A stretch of DNA of 21,067 nucleotides from CAYWNA01 sp964459305 (GCA_964459305.1 CAYWNA010000237.1:1-21067); one strand, 5' to 3'. Shown: positions 13,164 to 21,067, counted from the stretch's first letter. Made by a program: numbers and translations. The notes: generated by a model not told the origin, from the letters alone.

Positions 13164-15566
13164 CTATTGTCGATCTAGCGCGCCGGCCGGGGGCGGATCC
13201 TCGTAGATAGGATGCTCGATGCGATTATCCAGCGTTAGGTTGTCTGTCCCGTCGTTAATGATTGGCAGCTTGACGTCGAAAAACGTATTCGCGTGAACGA
13301 CCGCGCCGCTGGCGATCTTGCGCATTTCTACGCCCCAATCGCATCGAGTCATATAGTTTCGCTCGATCAACGCGTCGATCCAAATTGGGCTCTGTGCTCG
13401 GTCCTGCGCATAGCTCCGTCCGATATCGATCCAGAAGGCGGATTGCACGGGGCGATACGAGCCGTGCCGAACCTCCTCCCATACGTTGCCGTACTGGTTT
13501 TCTCGCTTGCGTCGCACATCGGCGACAAAGTTGTTGCGGAAGATGTTATTCAGGTTCCTCGCGCCGGTTTTCTGCTTCAAGTCGCCTCGGCGTGTTAGCC
13601 AGAAGCCGCCCTGGTCTTCTAGCACGTTTCCGTCGAAGATGTTGTAGTAGTCAGGGATCAGAATGCCTTTTTCGGCATCGGCAAAGCTCCAAACGGAGAC
13701 GCCCAAGCTGTTCTCTGAACGGTTGCGATAGATCCGATTGTTGAGCATCCCGCAGCCGTAGAACATCATCGAGTTGTCGCAATCGACGTGCCGGTTGTTC
13801 GTGACGGCGTTCTCCACAACGCCGCGCAGCACGGACATGCGGACATCACCAGAAGGCATGACGGGCCACGGGCGCTCCAACGTGACCTCGATGGTAGTAT
13901 TGGAGGCGATACGAGCGTACTGCCCTAGACCGCGACCTTCGGTGACTACAGCAAACGAATCCTTCAGCCCATCCGGTTGCCAGTTTGCACCGCTCGCCAT
14001 GAATCCGTCAGTACGGACGTCGGATGGTACGCCGTACCACTGAAATCCAGCTCCTTCGAACAGATACGTCTCGCCTGCATTGCCGCCCATCCGAGCGCCT
14101 TCGACCACGTTGGCGTCGATCAGATTGTGGTGGTGCCCGAATCGGCCGTGAATCTGCCAGACGAAACCACGGTTGGAGCCGTATGCCCGGTTGTGTTCGA
14201 CGGTGCAGTTTTCCGTGGCCCACAAGTTCATTGGGTTGCCTCGCAATCGTCCCACCGTGAACTGGTTGTCGTGAATCCACGCATGCTTCAAGTTGTGTGC
14301 GTGGAACGGTCTTCCCTCAAACACACAGTTGCCGACCTCCATATTGACGTTGTAGTTCACCGCGACGGACCCATCGACGATTCGGCAACGAACGATACGG
14401 GTATCGTAGGTAGGCTTTCCGCCGTTGTAGTAGCTGATCGCCAGCGTCATTGGATGCGACACGCGCACAGTCAAATCCTCGAATCCTGTGTGGTCCACCT
14501 CGCGGGCGCTGATGAACCAGTGGTGACGTTTCTTTTCGTGCGGGGCACCACCGAAAAACAGCGTGGTCGCATCGCGCCCGGCCCCGCGCAGTACGACGTG
14601 CGATCGCATCTGTAATGTGTCGTCAACGCGGTACGAGCCCGGCGGCAGGAAAACGATGCCGCCTCCGTCTTCGCCGCCCGTGTCGATCAAGCGTTGTAGC
14701 GCCTCGCGATTGTCCGTGAGGCTGTCCCCTTTGACGCCATGTTCGGTCGCAACGTACAGTCTTTGGGGGAAGTCAGGACCGGCTGTAACCTTCAACGGCA
14801 GTGGTTTGGTAAAGCCATACTCGTCGCCGGAGTTGTTGTGCAGAAAGATCTCGTAGTCGCCGGGAGGGAGATCGGGCGGTAGACGGAACTGAACACAGAA
14901 ATTTTCCGACACGCCGTCTTCGCGATGCCTCGTTTCTTCGGAAAGCCGCATGGCCGCGCCACCCACGGGGCGAAGATAGACGAAACGCGGCATGTACCGA
15001 TCGCCCCGCAAATTGAAACCGCACACGCGATTCAGTTCGCCCGGCCAACTGGTATTCTTCAGCAAAAACCACGCGTCCGGTCGGTTGACGATCTGCGGGT
15101 TGCTCAGCCGCTCGCCATCCTTCAGCCATGTGATCGCCGCGTAGCCCGGTGGATACGGATGAGAGGGCAGTTTCACGAACACACTTTGCGCCGAAGCGTG
15201 GAACGGCTTCAGCGCGTGCGTCCGTTCGGCCGGCGGAGTAGCCGGCGGACTTTTGGGGGCTCCATCATAGGCCTTAGCCAATTCCGCGACGATCTGTGGC
15301 AGTTCCTCTCGCTGGCTGACCAATGTGCCGGGGATGTGAACGACTACTCGCACCGTCTTGGGATCGTAACCACCACCGCTAACGATCATGGTGTAGCCAG
15401 GCCGCGTGTCGCTGACGTGGACGATGTACGGTCCGTCAGGATCCGCCGCGACGGCGAGTGACGCCACGGCTGGCAGAAGCAAGACGAGTAGGACGATGGT
15501 TCTCGTCGTGTCAGGCTGCAAGTGTTTGGCTGTTGCCGCCGACGATGTTCTCGCAATTCCTGACAT
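13164..15566 (-). CDS. Exported right-handed beta-helix protein (pectate lyase-like), 800 aa
   Basis: A signal peptide with core TIVLLVLLLPAVASLAVAA ends near residue 41. Residues 43-265 form a beta-rich domain resembling an Ig-like module (PGYTMIVSGGGYDPKTVRV, LPPDLPPGDYEIFLHNNSGD). From about 270 the pectate-lyase-3 type helix begins with GVKGDSLTDNREALQRLID, GGGIVFLPPGSYRVDD and SHVVLRGAGRD, and continues as Asn-rich coils (NCTVEHNRAYGSN, NNRIYRNRSEN, NIFDGNVLEDQGG) to the end. The fold is used by polysaccharide lyases, hydrolases and epimerases; the catalytic residues cannot be assigned. ATG 15566 was chosen over a 62-residue extension because AAGGAGA lies about 7 bp upstream and the extension would bury the signal peptide and run through a repeat. 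It is divergent from the glycosidase-like gene. Confidence 0.8.
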   Translation of the reverse strand: MSGIARTSSAATAKHLQPDTTRTIVLLVLLLPAVASLAVAADPDGPYIVHVSDTRPGYTMIVSGGGYDPKTVRVVVHIPGTLVSQREELPQIVAELAKAYDGAPKSPPATPPAERTHALKPFHASAQSVFVKLPSHPYPPGYAAITWLKDGERLSNPQIVNRPDAWFLLKNTSWPGELNRVCGFNLRGDRYMPRFVYLRPVGGAAMRLSEETRHREDGVSENFCVQFRLPPDLPPGDYEIFLHNNSGDEYGFTKPLPLKVTAGPDFPQRLYVATEHGVKGDSLTDNREALQRLIDTGGEDGGGIVFLPPGSYRVDDTLQMRSHVVLRGAGRDATTLFFGGAPHEKKRHHWFISAREVDHTGFEDLTVRVSHPMTLAISYYNGGKPTYDTRIVRCRIVDGSVAVNYNVNMEVGNCVFEGRPFHAHNLKHAWIHDNQFTVGRLRGNPMNLWATENCTVEHNRAYGSNRGFVWQIHGRFGHHHNLIDANVVEGARMGGNAGETYLFEGAGFQWYGVPSDVRTDGFMASGANWQPDGLKDSFAVVTEGRGLGQYARIASNTTIEVTLERPWPVMPSGDVRMSVLRGVVENAVTNNRHVDCDNSMMFYGCGMLNNRIYRNRSENSLGVSVWSFADAEKGILIPDYYNIFDGNVLEDQGGFWLTRRGDLKQKTGARNLNNIFRNNFVADVRRKRENQYGNVWEEVRHGSYRPVQSAFWIDIGRSYAQDRAQSPIWIDALIERNYMTRCDWGVEMRKIASGAVVHANTFFDVKLPIINDGTDNLTLDNRIEHPIYEDPPPAGALDRQ

Positions 15567-15608
15567 TCGATGTCTCCTTGACTCGCCCTTGTTGATGGCA
15601 CATTTGCC

Positions 15609-15678
15609 CGTTTGACCGCGAGCCGGGGGCGTACATTTGTGGTGAGGGGCACACACGCCTCCGGCTCGCGGCTGAACG
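15609..15678. repeat. 70-bp inverted-repeat element in a divergent promoter region
   Basis: The arms at 15609-15632 and 15655-15678 are complementary at 21 of 24 positions (CCGCGAGCCGGGGGCGT against ACGCCTCCGGCTCGCGG). The CCGCGAGCCGGAGGCGT type is a repeat I associate with planctomycete intergenic regions. It fills the space between the starts of the beta-helix and glycosidase-like genes, so it may influence either promoter. Confidence 0.75.
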
Positions 15679-15681
15679 AGC

Positions 15682-15711
15682 TGTTTTCGGACGGGAGCGG
15701 TATAGTATATC
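15682..15711 (+). promoter_or_regulatory. Weak promoter candidate for the glycosidase-like gene
   Basis: TGTTTT at 15682-15687 and TATATC at 15706-15711 are 18 bp apart; an overlapping TATAGT lies at 15701. The AT-rich run TATAGTATAT stands out in GC-rich surroundings, 55 bp before the ATG. The -35 match is poor. Confidence 0.25.
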
Positions 15712-15766
15712 ATGGTCGGACGACGAAGATGCGGTACCGACAGCCAGGACACGACTTGGAGGCTCT

Positions 15767-18019
15767 ATGAGCACGCGCCAGTTACTCCGAACCGTTAGTG
15801 TCGTCGTTGCGATTGCGACATTGGAATCGGTTGGCCCGTTGGTCGATGCTCGGGGTCCCTTGGATCCCAAAGGCGAAATCCACGTGCCGATTGGGATTCC
15901 CAACACGGTTGACTCGCTAAAGACGTTTGTCGAGGCCGAGGGAAACTTCTCGCCGGGCTTTGCCACGTACGGGGTCTACTTCTGGCTCTACGATCCAGCC
16001 GCGAAAAAGCTCACCGCTCCAACCATGGACGACGTCCGTTGCGACCGTGGTCTTGCCGAGTCCGGCTATCTGATCCCGTGGAGTGAATGGTCCGCGGGGA
16101 ATGTCACCGTAAAGACCGAGGTCTGCCAAGTCGAGCGGGCGAGCCCTGCCGGGATCATTCAGGTCGTTGGGACACGAGCGCACCTCACCAACTCGGGGCA
16201 AGAGCCCACGTCGGTCGTGTTCTACGTGGCCCTTCGTCCAGTGGGCGCTGCGGGCGGTAAGGTCAGGGTGTTGGCCGCGAGCAGCGCAGGCGACACACTT
16301 CTGGCCGACGGTCATCCGGCATTGGTAGCCGATACGGCGCCTGCGGCTGCCGGCGTGACGGCCGACGACCGTATCGGCGAGATAGCATCCATTGGAAAAA
16401 CGCCGGCCAACGTGAAAGCCAAATCCGTCGCGGGCAACTGTTCTGGTGCGTTGCGATTTGATGCCGGGCTTGCGCCCGGCGAGACGAAAACTCTAGGTTT
16501 TCTTTGTCCTGTGTTGGCCGGGCGGCGGGCCGTAGGGCACGATTGGGACGGTGAAAGCAATTGGGCTCAACTCGATCTTGCCGAGCCGAAACCGTTGGAG
16601 GGCGGCGCCCTTCAGCCCGACCCGGGTCTGGACTATTACCGCGGGCTCGACGTGGCCACGGTCTTCGAGGAGGCCCACGCGTACTGGAAAAACCTCGTGG
16701 GCCGGGCCCAAATTCGCGTCCCGGATCGTCGTTGGGGCGAGTGTTTCGCAGCGATCATCGGCCACGCGGCCATGGAGATGAACGAAGGGGCGCCCGATGT
16801 GGCGGTCGTCAACTATAACGTCTTCAACCGCGACGGCGTCTACGTGGCAAACATCCTGCAGAAATTCGGTAACTTCGATTTGGCGGAAGAAGCCATCGAC
16901 TATTTCGTGGCCCATCCCTTCAACGGACGGACAAAGGTCGAGGCGGACAATCCTGGTCAGATCCTCTGGGCGATGGGCGAACATTGGCGATTCACGCGGG
17001 ACCGAAAATGGCTGCAGCGAGTGTATCCCGCAGCGGCGAAGATCGCTGCCATGATCCGATACTACCGGACGACGCCCGGGCCCCATTACGTCAAAGCGAC
17101 CAGCCTCGATTTCGGCGACGCGCTGCCGGCGGACCGCCGCGACGAGCGACCCGCCCATCGCGGCCAAGTACTCCGGCCCGGTAGTTGCGATGGACATCAT
17201 CCGGAATACACCGAGGCGTTTGACATTACCGGACTCCGCGCGGCCATCATGCTGGCAAAGACAGCCGACAGACCTGACGATGCAGCCGAGTGGGAACACC
17301 TGGCGGCGTCGCTGGCGGAAACCTACGACGGGCGATTCGGCGACAAATTGCCTCACGAGTACGGAAACTACTCGGTGTTGTGGCCATGCCGCCTGTATCC
17401 GCTTGACCAAGGCACGGCGTTCGAGCAATTCAGGGGCAATGGCGCGACTCGCCCGGGCGGCTGGCGGTATTTCGCATTGGGCAAGGCTCACCAAGGGCTG
17501 CTCGCGGGCAACCGCGGGGCCGGTTACCAGACAATCGCCAACCACATGAATCATCCGCAAATGCACGGTTGGTACGCGTTCGACGAAGGGGGCCGAAGCG
17601 GAGCGGGTGGATGGCGGTTCGCCAAGACCACCTGGACCAGCAGCGTCGCGATGCCGCACGGTTGGGCGATTGCCGAGATGTGGTTACTCTTGCGCGATTG
17701 CTTGGTCTACGAAGACTCGGACCGTCTGCATTTGTTAAAGGGCATGCCGCCGGAATGGTTCGTGGGCAACGAGGAACTCGCCGTGGACAACCTGCCCACC
17801 TACTTCGGTATTTGCTCTTTTGTCTTCAAGCCCGACGGCGACGGCGCGACGTTGACTCTCACGGGCAACGCCTCGCCGCCGGACGGTATCGTCGTAACGG
17901 TACCACCGTCGTTGAAAGCCCGCGTCACCGCCAACGGTGCGGAGGTTGCCCGCGCAGACACCGGCGACTGTCTATTGCCGCCGAACACCACGCAAGTCCG
18001 TTTCGAGTGGACGGAGTAG
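15767..18019 (+). CDS. Exported (alpha/alpha)6-barrel glycosidase-like protein, 750 aa
   Basis: A short signal-like N-terminus (TVSVVVAIATLESVGPLVDA) leads to a beta-sandwich domain (about 30-270). Residues 300-655 look like a six-hairpin barrel: WGECFAAIIGHAAMEMNEG, NRDGVYVANILQKFGNFDLA, ILWAMGEHWRFTRDRKWLQ and repeated helix pairs. The C-terminal domain begins LLKGMPPEWFVGNEELAV near 655, the usual link to the C-terminal beta sandwich in GH78-like enzymes. The nearest guess is a six-hairpin glycosidase acting on plant or algal polysaccharide; no family number is secure. E338, E340, D356 and E405 are acidic residues near the expected active-site face, but this is inference. GGAGG (15758-15762) supports the ATG. 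It is divergent from the beta-helix gene, a common arrangement for partner enzymes. Confidence 0.75.
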   Translation: MSTRQLLRTVSVVVAIATLESVGPLVDARGPLDPKGEIHVPIGIPNTVDSLKTFVEAEGNFSPGFATYGVYFWLYDPAAKKLTAPTMDDVRCDRGLAESGYLIPWSEWSAGNVTVKTEVCQVERASPAGIIQVVGTRAHLTNSGQEPTSVVFYVALRPVGAAGGKVRVLAASSAGDTLLADGHPALVADTAPAAAGVTADDRIGEIASIGKTPANVKAKSVAGNCSGALRFDAGLAPGETKTLGFLCPVLAGRRAVGHDWDGESNWAQLDLAEPKPLEGGALQPDPGLDYYRGLDVATVFEEAHAYWKNLVGRAQIRVPDRRWGECFAAIIGHAAMEMNEGAPDVAVVNYNVFNRDGVYVANILQKFGNFDLAEEAIDYFVAHPFNGRTKVEADNPGQILWAMGEHWRFTRDRKWLQRVYPAAAKIAAMIRYYRTTPGPHYVKATSLDFGDALPADRRDERPAHRGQVLRPGSCDGHHPEYTEAFDITGLRAAIMLAKTADRPDDAAEWEHLAASLAETYDGRFGDKLPHEYGNYSVLWPCRLYPLDQGTAFEQFRGNGATRPGGWRYFALGKAHQGLLAGNRGAGYQTIANHMNHPQMHGWYAFDEGGRSGAGGWRFAKTTWTSSVAMPHGWAIAEMWLLLRDCLVYEDSDRLHLLKGMPPEWFVGNEELAVDNLPTYFGICSFVFKPDGDGATLTLTGNASPPDGIVVTVPPSLKARVTANGAEVARADTGDCLLPPNTTQVRFEWTE

Positions 18020-18303
18020 CCGCGATCATTTCGAGCTTTCTGACACGCTTCAGGGCACAAGCAAACAGGCTTCGCTACGACGCAAGAGAGAAACTGCTGT
18101 TGCTTGAGGGCAACGAAAAGGTGGCCGTCGAATTCAATTGGCTGGAGGGCGACGATCGAGTTGCCTCCAAACTGACCGCCCGTCGGATGGTCGTATGGCT
18201 CTCAGAACGGCGCTTTCAGGTTGAAGACGCCGACTGTGTTTTCCAGAAGGGCAAATGCGGAAAAGGAAAGCCTGCATCCTCGCCGAAGACCGAGGACGAC
18301 TAA
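18007..18303 (+). pseudogene. Remnant of an OstA/LptA-like gene
   Basis: The frame reads RAQANRLRYDAREKLLLLEG, then DRVASKLTARRMVVWLSERR and FQVEDADCVF, ending at 18303. The alternating pattern resembles LptA/OstA-type beta-taco proteins that carry lipopolysaccharide across the periplasm, where such RLRYDxxxxLLLLEG strands repeat. No export signal and no good start exist; the only candidate, a GTG at 18007, lies inside the end of the glycosidase-like gene without a ribosome binding site. The 5' part therefore seems lost at the accessory boundary. Placement just before gmhB and hldE fits an old lipopolysaccharide locus. The family assignment is tentative. Confidence 0.4.
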
Positions 18304-18322
18304 CCCGCATTTCTCATCAGTC

Positions 18323-18389
18323 ACACAAGCCCGACGCGCAAGCGAGGGATGGCGGGCGGTTTGTCCTCGCTGGCGCTTCGGGCTTGTGT
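18323..18389. repeat. 67-bp inverted-repeat element (KPDAQAR type)
   Basis: ACACAAGCCCGACGCGCAAG at 18323 and following pairs with a downstream arm ending CTTCGGGCTTGTGT at 18389; about 24 of 27 positions match. Its translation gives HKPDAQAR and LAGASGL, a signature I recall from many planctomycete hypothetical proteins. It lies between the OstA-like remnant and the gmhB promoter. Confidence 0.75.
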
Positions 18390-18456
18390 CAACGCGTTGT
18401 CGCGATTTCCTTGTCTGGCGAGAAATTCGAGCCGAGATGCTGACACCGCCCAACGA

Positions 18457-18484
18457 TTGGACCAGGAGGCAATCGTGCTACAAT
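18457..18484 (+). promoter_or_regulatory. Putative promoter of gmhB
   Basis: TTGGAC (18457-18462) and TACAAT (18479-18484) are 16 bp apart, with a TGC just before the -10 giving an extended -10 TGCTACAAT. The start codon of gmhB is 45 bp downstream. Confidence 0.5.
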
Positions 18485-18529
18485 AGCTGCAACCTCGCAC
18501 CTCAATTCGTGTTGGGCATGTTCTCAGCT

Positions 18530-19072
18530 ATGACTCAAAAACTCATATTCCTCGATCGTGATGGCACATTGAACGTCGATCATGGCTTCGTGCATCGAAT
18601 CGAGGACTGGGAGTTTACCGACCGGGCTCCTGAAGCCGTGAAGAAACTTCGCGATGCGGGGTATGCGGTTGCCCTGGTCACCAACCAGTCCGGTATCGCC
18701 CGGGGGTATTTCATGATGGACGATGTGCGGAGACTACACCATTGGATGCAAGAGTGCCTTGCGGCAAGGCAAACGGCGCTCGACGCCATTGCCATCTGCC
18801 CGCATTCGCCTGATGGCGACTGCCTGTGCCGCAAGCCGCGCACGGCAATGGCCAAACAGGTGGAACAAGCGCTGGGAGACACCATCGACTACGCCAGCAG
18901 TTGGACCATCGGCGACAAGCTATCGGACCTTCGGTTTGGGATCGCGCTCGGAACTCACACGGCGCTCCTAAGAAGCGACTACTGGACGCCCGGCGATCTA
19001 GTCACGTCCCCGGACATCGTCGTAGAGAGCCTATTTGAGGCAGTAGAAGAGATTCTCCGCCGCGGAGGTTAA
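18530..19072 (+). CDS. gmhB: D-glycero-beta-D-manno-heptose 1,7-bisphosphate 7-phosphatase, 180 aa
   Basis: This HAD-superfamily phosphatase removes the 7-phosphate from heptose bisphosphate in the cytoplasm, one step of ADP-heptose synthesis. Motif I is FLDRDGTLN with D9 (nucleophile) and D11; motif II is VTNQSGIARG (T51); motif III/IV is IGDKLSDLRFG. The zinc-binding loop CPHSPDGDCLCRKP supplies C90, H92, C98 and C100. The length is close to the 191 residues of the E. coli enzyme. ATG 18530 gives the usual short N-terminus before LIFLDRDGT; an in-frame ATG at 18518 is possible, and neither has a strong ribosome binding site. It lies 240 bp upstream of hldE, the enzyme acting before and after it in the pathway. 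Confidence 0.93.
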   Translation: MTQKLIFLDRDGTLNVDHGFVHRIEDWEFTDRAPEAVKKLRDAGYAVALVTNQSGIARGYFMMDDVRRLHHWMQECLAARQTALDAIAICPHSPDGDCLCRKPRTAMAKQVEQALGDTIDYASSWTIGDKLSDLRFGIALGTHTALLRSDYWTPGDLVTSPDIVVESLFEAVEEILRRGG

Positions 19073-19122
19073 GGACCAGATAGACAACTATACTGCTACC
19101 GGTGAGGATTGGCTCATTTGCA

Positions 19123-19156
19123 CGTTTAACCGCACGCCTCGGCTTGCGGTTAAACG
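19123..19156. repeat. 34-bp hairpin repeat between gmhB and hldE
   Basis: CGTTTAACCGCA (19123-19134) and TGCGGTTAAACG (19145-19156) are perfectly complementary around a 10-bp centre that itself holds GCCTCGGC. It resembles a dispersed planctomycete hairpin. It sits 50 bp past the gmhB stop and could terminate gmhB transcripts, although no T-run follows. Confidence 0.75.
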
Positions 19157-19221
19157 AGTCATCTCTCCCCCCGAAGTCGTACACCGTCGCAACTGATCGC
19201 GGCCCAATCGACGAAGGGCAA

Positions 19222-19249
19222 TTGGCCATCCGCGATTCGTAAGTAGAAT
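19222..19249 (+). promoter_or_regulatory. Putative promoter of hldE
   Basis: TTGGCC (19222-19227) and TAGAAT (19244-19249) are separated by 16 bp, the same spacing as the gmhB promoter candidate. The hldE start is 63 bp downstream. Confidence 0.45.
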
Positions 19250-19250
19250 G

Positions 19251-19264
19251 GATGTACGTACATC
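19251..19264. promoter_or_regulatory. Possible operator: perfect 14-bp palindrome
   Basis: GATGTACGTACATC is a perfect dyad starting 1 bp after the putative -10 of hldE, covering the likely transcription start. Its size and position suit a dimeric repressor site, but there is no named regulator. Confidence 0.35.
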
Positions 19265-19312
19265 TCTGATGGTTGTTACCCGTTGTTCCGTGATCTCTTG
19301 AGGGCTGTGTTT

Positions 19313-20812
19313 GTGTCCGACCAGCTAATTCAACTCCTCAGACAGACCCGGCGGCCCAAGATCCTGGTGCTCGGCGATGTGATGCTCGATCGCTATCTGT
19401 GGGGCGATGTGGACCGGATCAGCCCCGAGGCGCCTATACCCGTGCTCCGCGTGGCAAAATCGGAGGAGCGCCTCGGCGGGGCGGGCAGCGTGGTATCACT
19501 GTTGGCCGCCTTGGAGGCCGACGTTCTCTTGGGCACGGTCACCGCCGATGATCCTGAAGGACAGAGAATCCGCAAGTTGCTCGACGAGCAAGGGATACCC
19601 GATGATTGCGTGCTGGCGGCTGCCGATCGAACCACGACGGTCAAGGAACGGCTGCTGGGACGCACGCAGAGTCGTCATCCACAACAAATACTGCGCGTGG
19701 ATCGTGAAACCTGCCATCCAATCGGAGAGCCGCTTGGGGCCCAATTGCTCGAATCGGTGCGACCTCACATGAGCGACGTCGACGTCGTCTTGGTGAGTGA
19801 CTACGACAAAGGCGTCTGTGCGGGGGCGTTGATCACCCAGTTGGCGCAACTTGTACGGGAGACATCCGTGCCGATTCTCGCCGATCCGGCCAGCGGGATC
19901 GACTATGGTCGCTACGGTGGCTGCACCTGCATTACCCCCAACCGACGCGAAGCGGGCATGGCGCTCGGCCGCAGCATCGAGACACCGGACGATGGTGTCC
20001 AGGCCGCCGGCCAGTTGTTGTCGTTTGGTGTGGAGTCGGCCGCGATCACGCTGGACCGTGACGGAATCGCGTGGGCCGATGCTCCAGATCGCGGTCGGCT
20101 GTTTCCCGTTCGGCCGCGCCAGGTTTACGACATCACCGGGGCTGGCGACATGGTACTGGCCGCGTTGGGATTCGGCTTGGCCGCGGGCGGCGACTGGCCG
20201 GCGGCGATCGAGTTGGCAAACCTGGCAGGCGGATTGGAGGTCGAGCGGTTGGGCGTTGCGCCGCTCAGTCGCAGCGAGATGCTGGCAGAAATCTCCCACG
20301 ACGGTTCGTCGGCAACGGACAAAGTCGTCTCCATCGGAAGACTGAAAGAAGAGCTTCACCGACGACGGCGCAGCGGCGGGCGGATCGTGATGACCAACGG
20401 ATGCTTCGACCTTCTGCATCCCGGCCACGTCGCCTCGCTCAATTACGCCCGACGCCATGGTGACTGCCTGGTGGTGGGACTGAACAGCGATCGAAGCGTA
20501 CAAGAGCTCAAAGGCGTGGGCCACCCGATCATCCCGGAACAGGACCGGGCGGAGATGTTGGCCGCACTCGCATGCGTCGACTACGTTGTGATATTCGGCG
20601 ATTCGAGCGTGGAAGGGCTGGTCCAGACCGTGGAACCGGACGTGCTGGTCAAATCGGCCGAGTATGCACCGGAGGAAGTCGTTGGCCACCAGTCGGTTCG
20701 TCAGGACGGCGGCAGCGTCGTCCTGTCACCTATGAAAGGCACATACAGTACCAGTAGGCTGATCGAGAGAATAAGGAACATGACCGATCTCGATCGGCCG
20801 ATTGACACCTAG
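19313..20812 (+). CDS. hldE: Bifunctional heptose 7-phosphate kinase / heptose 1-phosphate adenylyltransferase, 499 aa
   Basis: The N-terminal ribokinase/PfkB domain (about 1-330) starts KILVLGDVMLDRYLWGDVDR and has RLGGAGSVVSLLAAL and the catalytic DITGAGD with D279; it makes heptose 1,7-bisphosphate. The C-terminal nucleotidyltransferase domain (about 360-490) starts RIVMTNGCFDLLHPGHVASL with the HPGH motif at 369-372; it makes ADP-heptose for the lipopolysaccharide core. The length fits the family (about 475-500). GTG 19313 was chosen because GAGGG (19300-19304) lies 8 bp upstream; GTG 19307 and TTG 19283 are alternatives. Two family positions differ from the E. coli enzyme: Ser replaces the Asn of GGAANV, and KSAEY (447-451) replaces KGGDY. 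With gmhB it covers two adjacent pathway steps; gmhA and hldD are not in the window. Confidence 0.93.
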   Translation: MSDQLIQLLRQTRRPKILVLGDVMLDRYLWGDVDRISPEAPIPVLRVAKSEERLGGAGSVVSLLAALEADVLLGTVTADDPEGQRIRKLLDEQGIPDDCVLAAADRTTTVKERLLGRTQSRHPQQILRVDRETCHPIGEPLGAQLLESVRPHMSDVDVVLVSDYDKGVCAGALITQLAQLVRETSVPILADPASGIDYGRYGGCTCITPNRREAGMALGRSIETPDDGVQAAGQLLSFGVESAAITLDRDGIAWADAPDRGRLFPVRPRQVYDITGAGDMVLAALGFGLAAGGDWPAAIELANLAGGLEVERLGVAPLSRSEMLAEISHDGSSATDKVVSIGRLKEELHRRRRSGGRIVMTNGCFDLLHPGHVASLNYARRHGDCLVVGLNSDRSVQELKGVGHPIIPEQDRAEMLAALACVDYVVIFGDSSVEGLVQTVEPDVLVKSAEYAPEEVVGHQSVRQDGGSVVLSPMKGTYSTSRLIERIRNMTDLDRPIDT

Positions 20813-21067
20813 TACGGCCGGGCGAGAGTATGTCGGCAGTTGGTAGACTTCCCCGTCGGGAGTGATTGGAGAGGCTTCTGGTTGCCGATCAACAGCACGA
20901 GTGTGTCGGTTCGCCAACGTACGGGATGTCGCACAGGCCGTTGATCGGCGGACCGCGCGCAGCGGCAAACCTTCCCTTTCGTGATAACAGCTTTCCCGAC
21001 GCGAAAATTACTCGTTCAACGGTCGTCCGGTATACGTCCATTTCATAGGTTTCGCCATTGTGCGGTT
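20813..21067. other. No recognisable feature after hldE
   Basis: I see no terminator hairpin, repeat or convincing gene. A 50-codon frame on the minus strand (20889-21041) has no family resemblance and no good ribosome binding site. Confidence 0.4.

Noticed and set aside
15567..15752. 62-residue N-terminal extension of the beta-helix protein
   Set aside because: It would read through an intergenic palindrome and place the signal peptide internally; the ATG at 15566 has AAGGAGA upstream.
16493..17659. 388-codon open frame on the minus strand
   Set aside because: It is antisense to the glycosidase-like gene, which is well supported on the plus strand.

Overview
The window looks like an accessory region of a planctomycete chromosome, most likely Pirellulales-like. 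Three things point there: large exported PQQ-propeller and LamG proteins, the start of a planctomycete-type Ser/Thr kinase, and palindromic intergenic repeats of the kind that litter those genomes. The taxonomic call is my inference from family resemblance, not from a search.

Left end (1-2314): the tail of an unseen gene, a 57-codon acidic ORF, a complete cobalamin-binding radical SAM enzyme, and a second cobalamin-binding protein, overlapping by 4 bp, that has lost the entire radical SAM domain. This block uses AGG/AGA arginine codons far more than the heptose genes at the right end, so it may have been acquired horizontally.

Graveyard 1 (2315-4114): 5' fragments of a sodium:solute symporter, a Ser/Thr kinase and a Tat-exported sialidase-like protein, with a 132-bp nested palindromic element and another inverted repeat between them.

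Polysaccharide block (4154-18019): an exported GH32-like beta-propeller protein with an inserted LamG domain (+); a two-gene minus-strand operon encoding a 1308-residue exported protein (methyltransferase-like domain, two PQQ-type propellers, LamG) and a 533-residue exported PQQ-type propeller; and a divergent pair, an exported right-handed beta-helix protein (-) and an (alpha/alpha)6-barrel glycosidase-like protein (+). Together they suggest recognition and breakdown of a complex extracellular polysaccharide, but no substrate can be read from the sequence. Two fragments of DUF4058-type genes flank the PQQ operon, with the C-terminal piece upstream of the N-terminal piece.

Right end (18007-20812): a short OstA/LptA-like remnant, then gmhB and hldE, which make two steps of ADP-heptose synthesis for lipopolysaccharide core. 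Each has its own putative promoter. The accessory block appears to abut this envelope locus at about 18.0 kb.

I found no rRNA, tRNA, CRISPR array or intact insertion sequence. No clear new defence or mobile system is visible. The most unusual signals are the radical-SAM-less cobalamin protein, the apparently circularly permuted LamG domains in two different proteins, the exported methyltransferase-like fusion and the reversed DUF4058 pieces.
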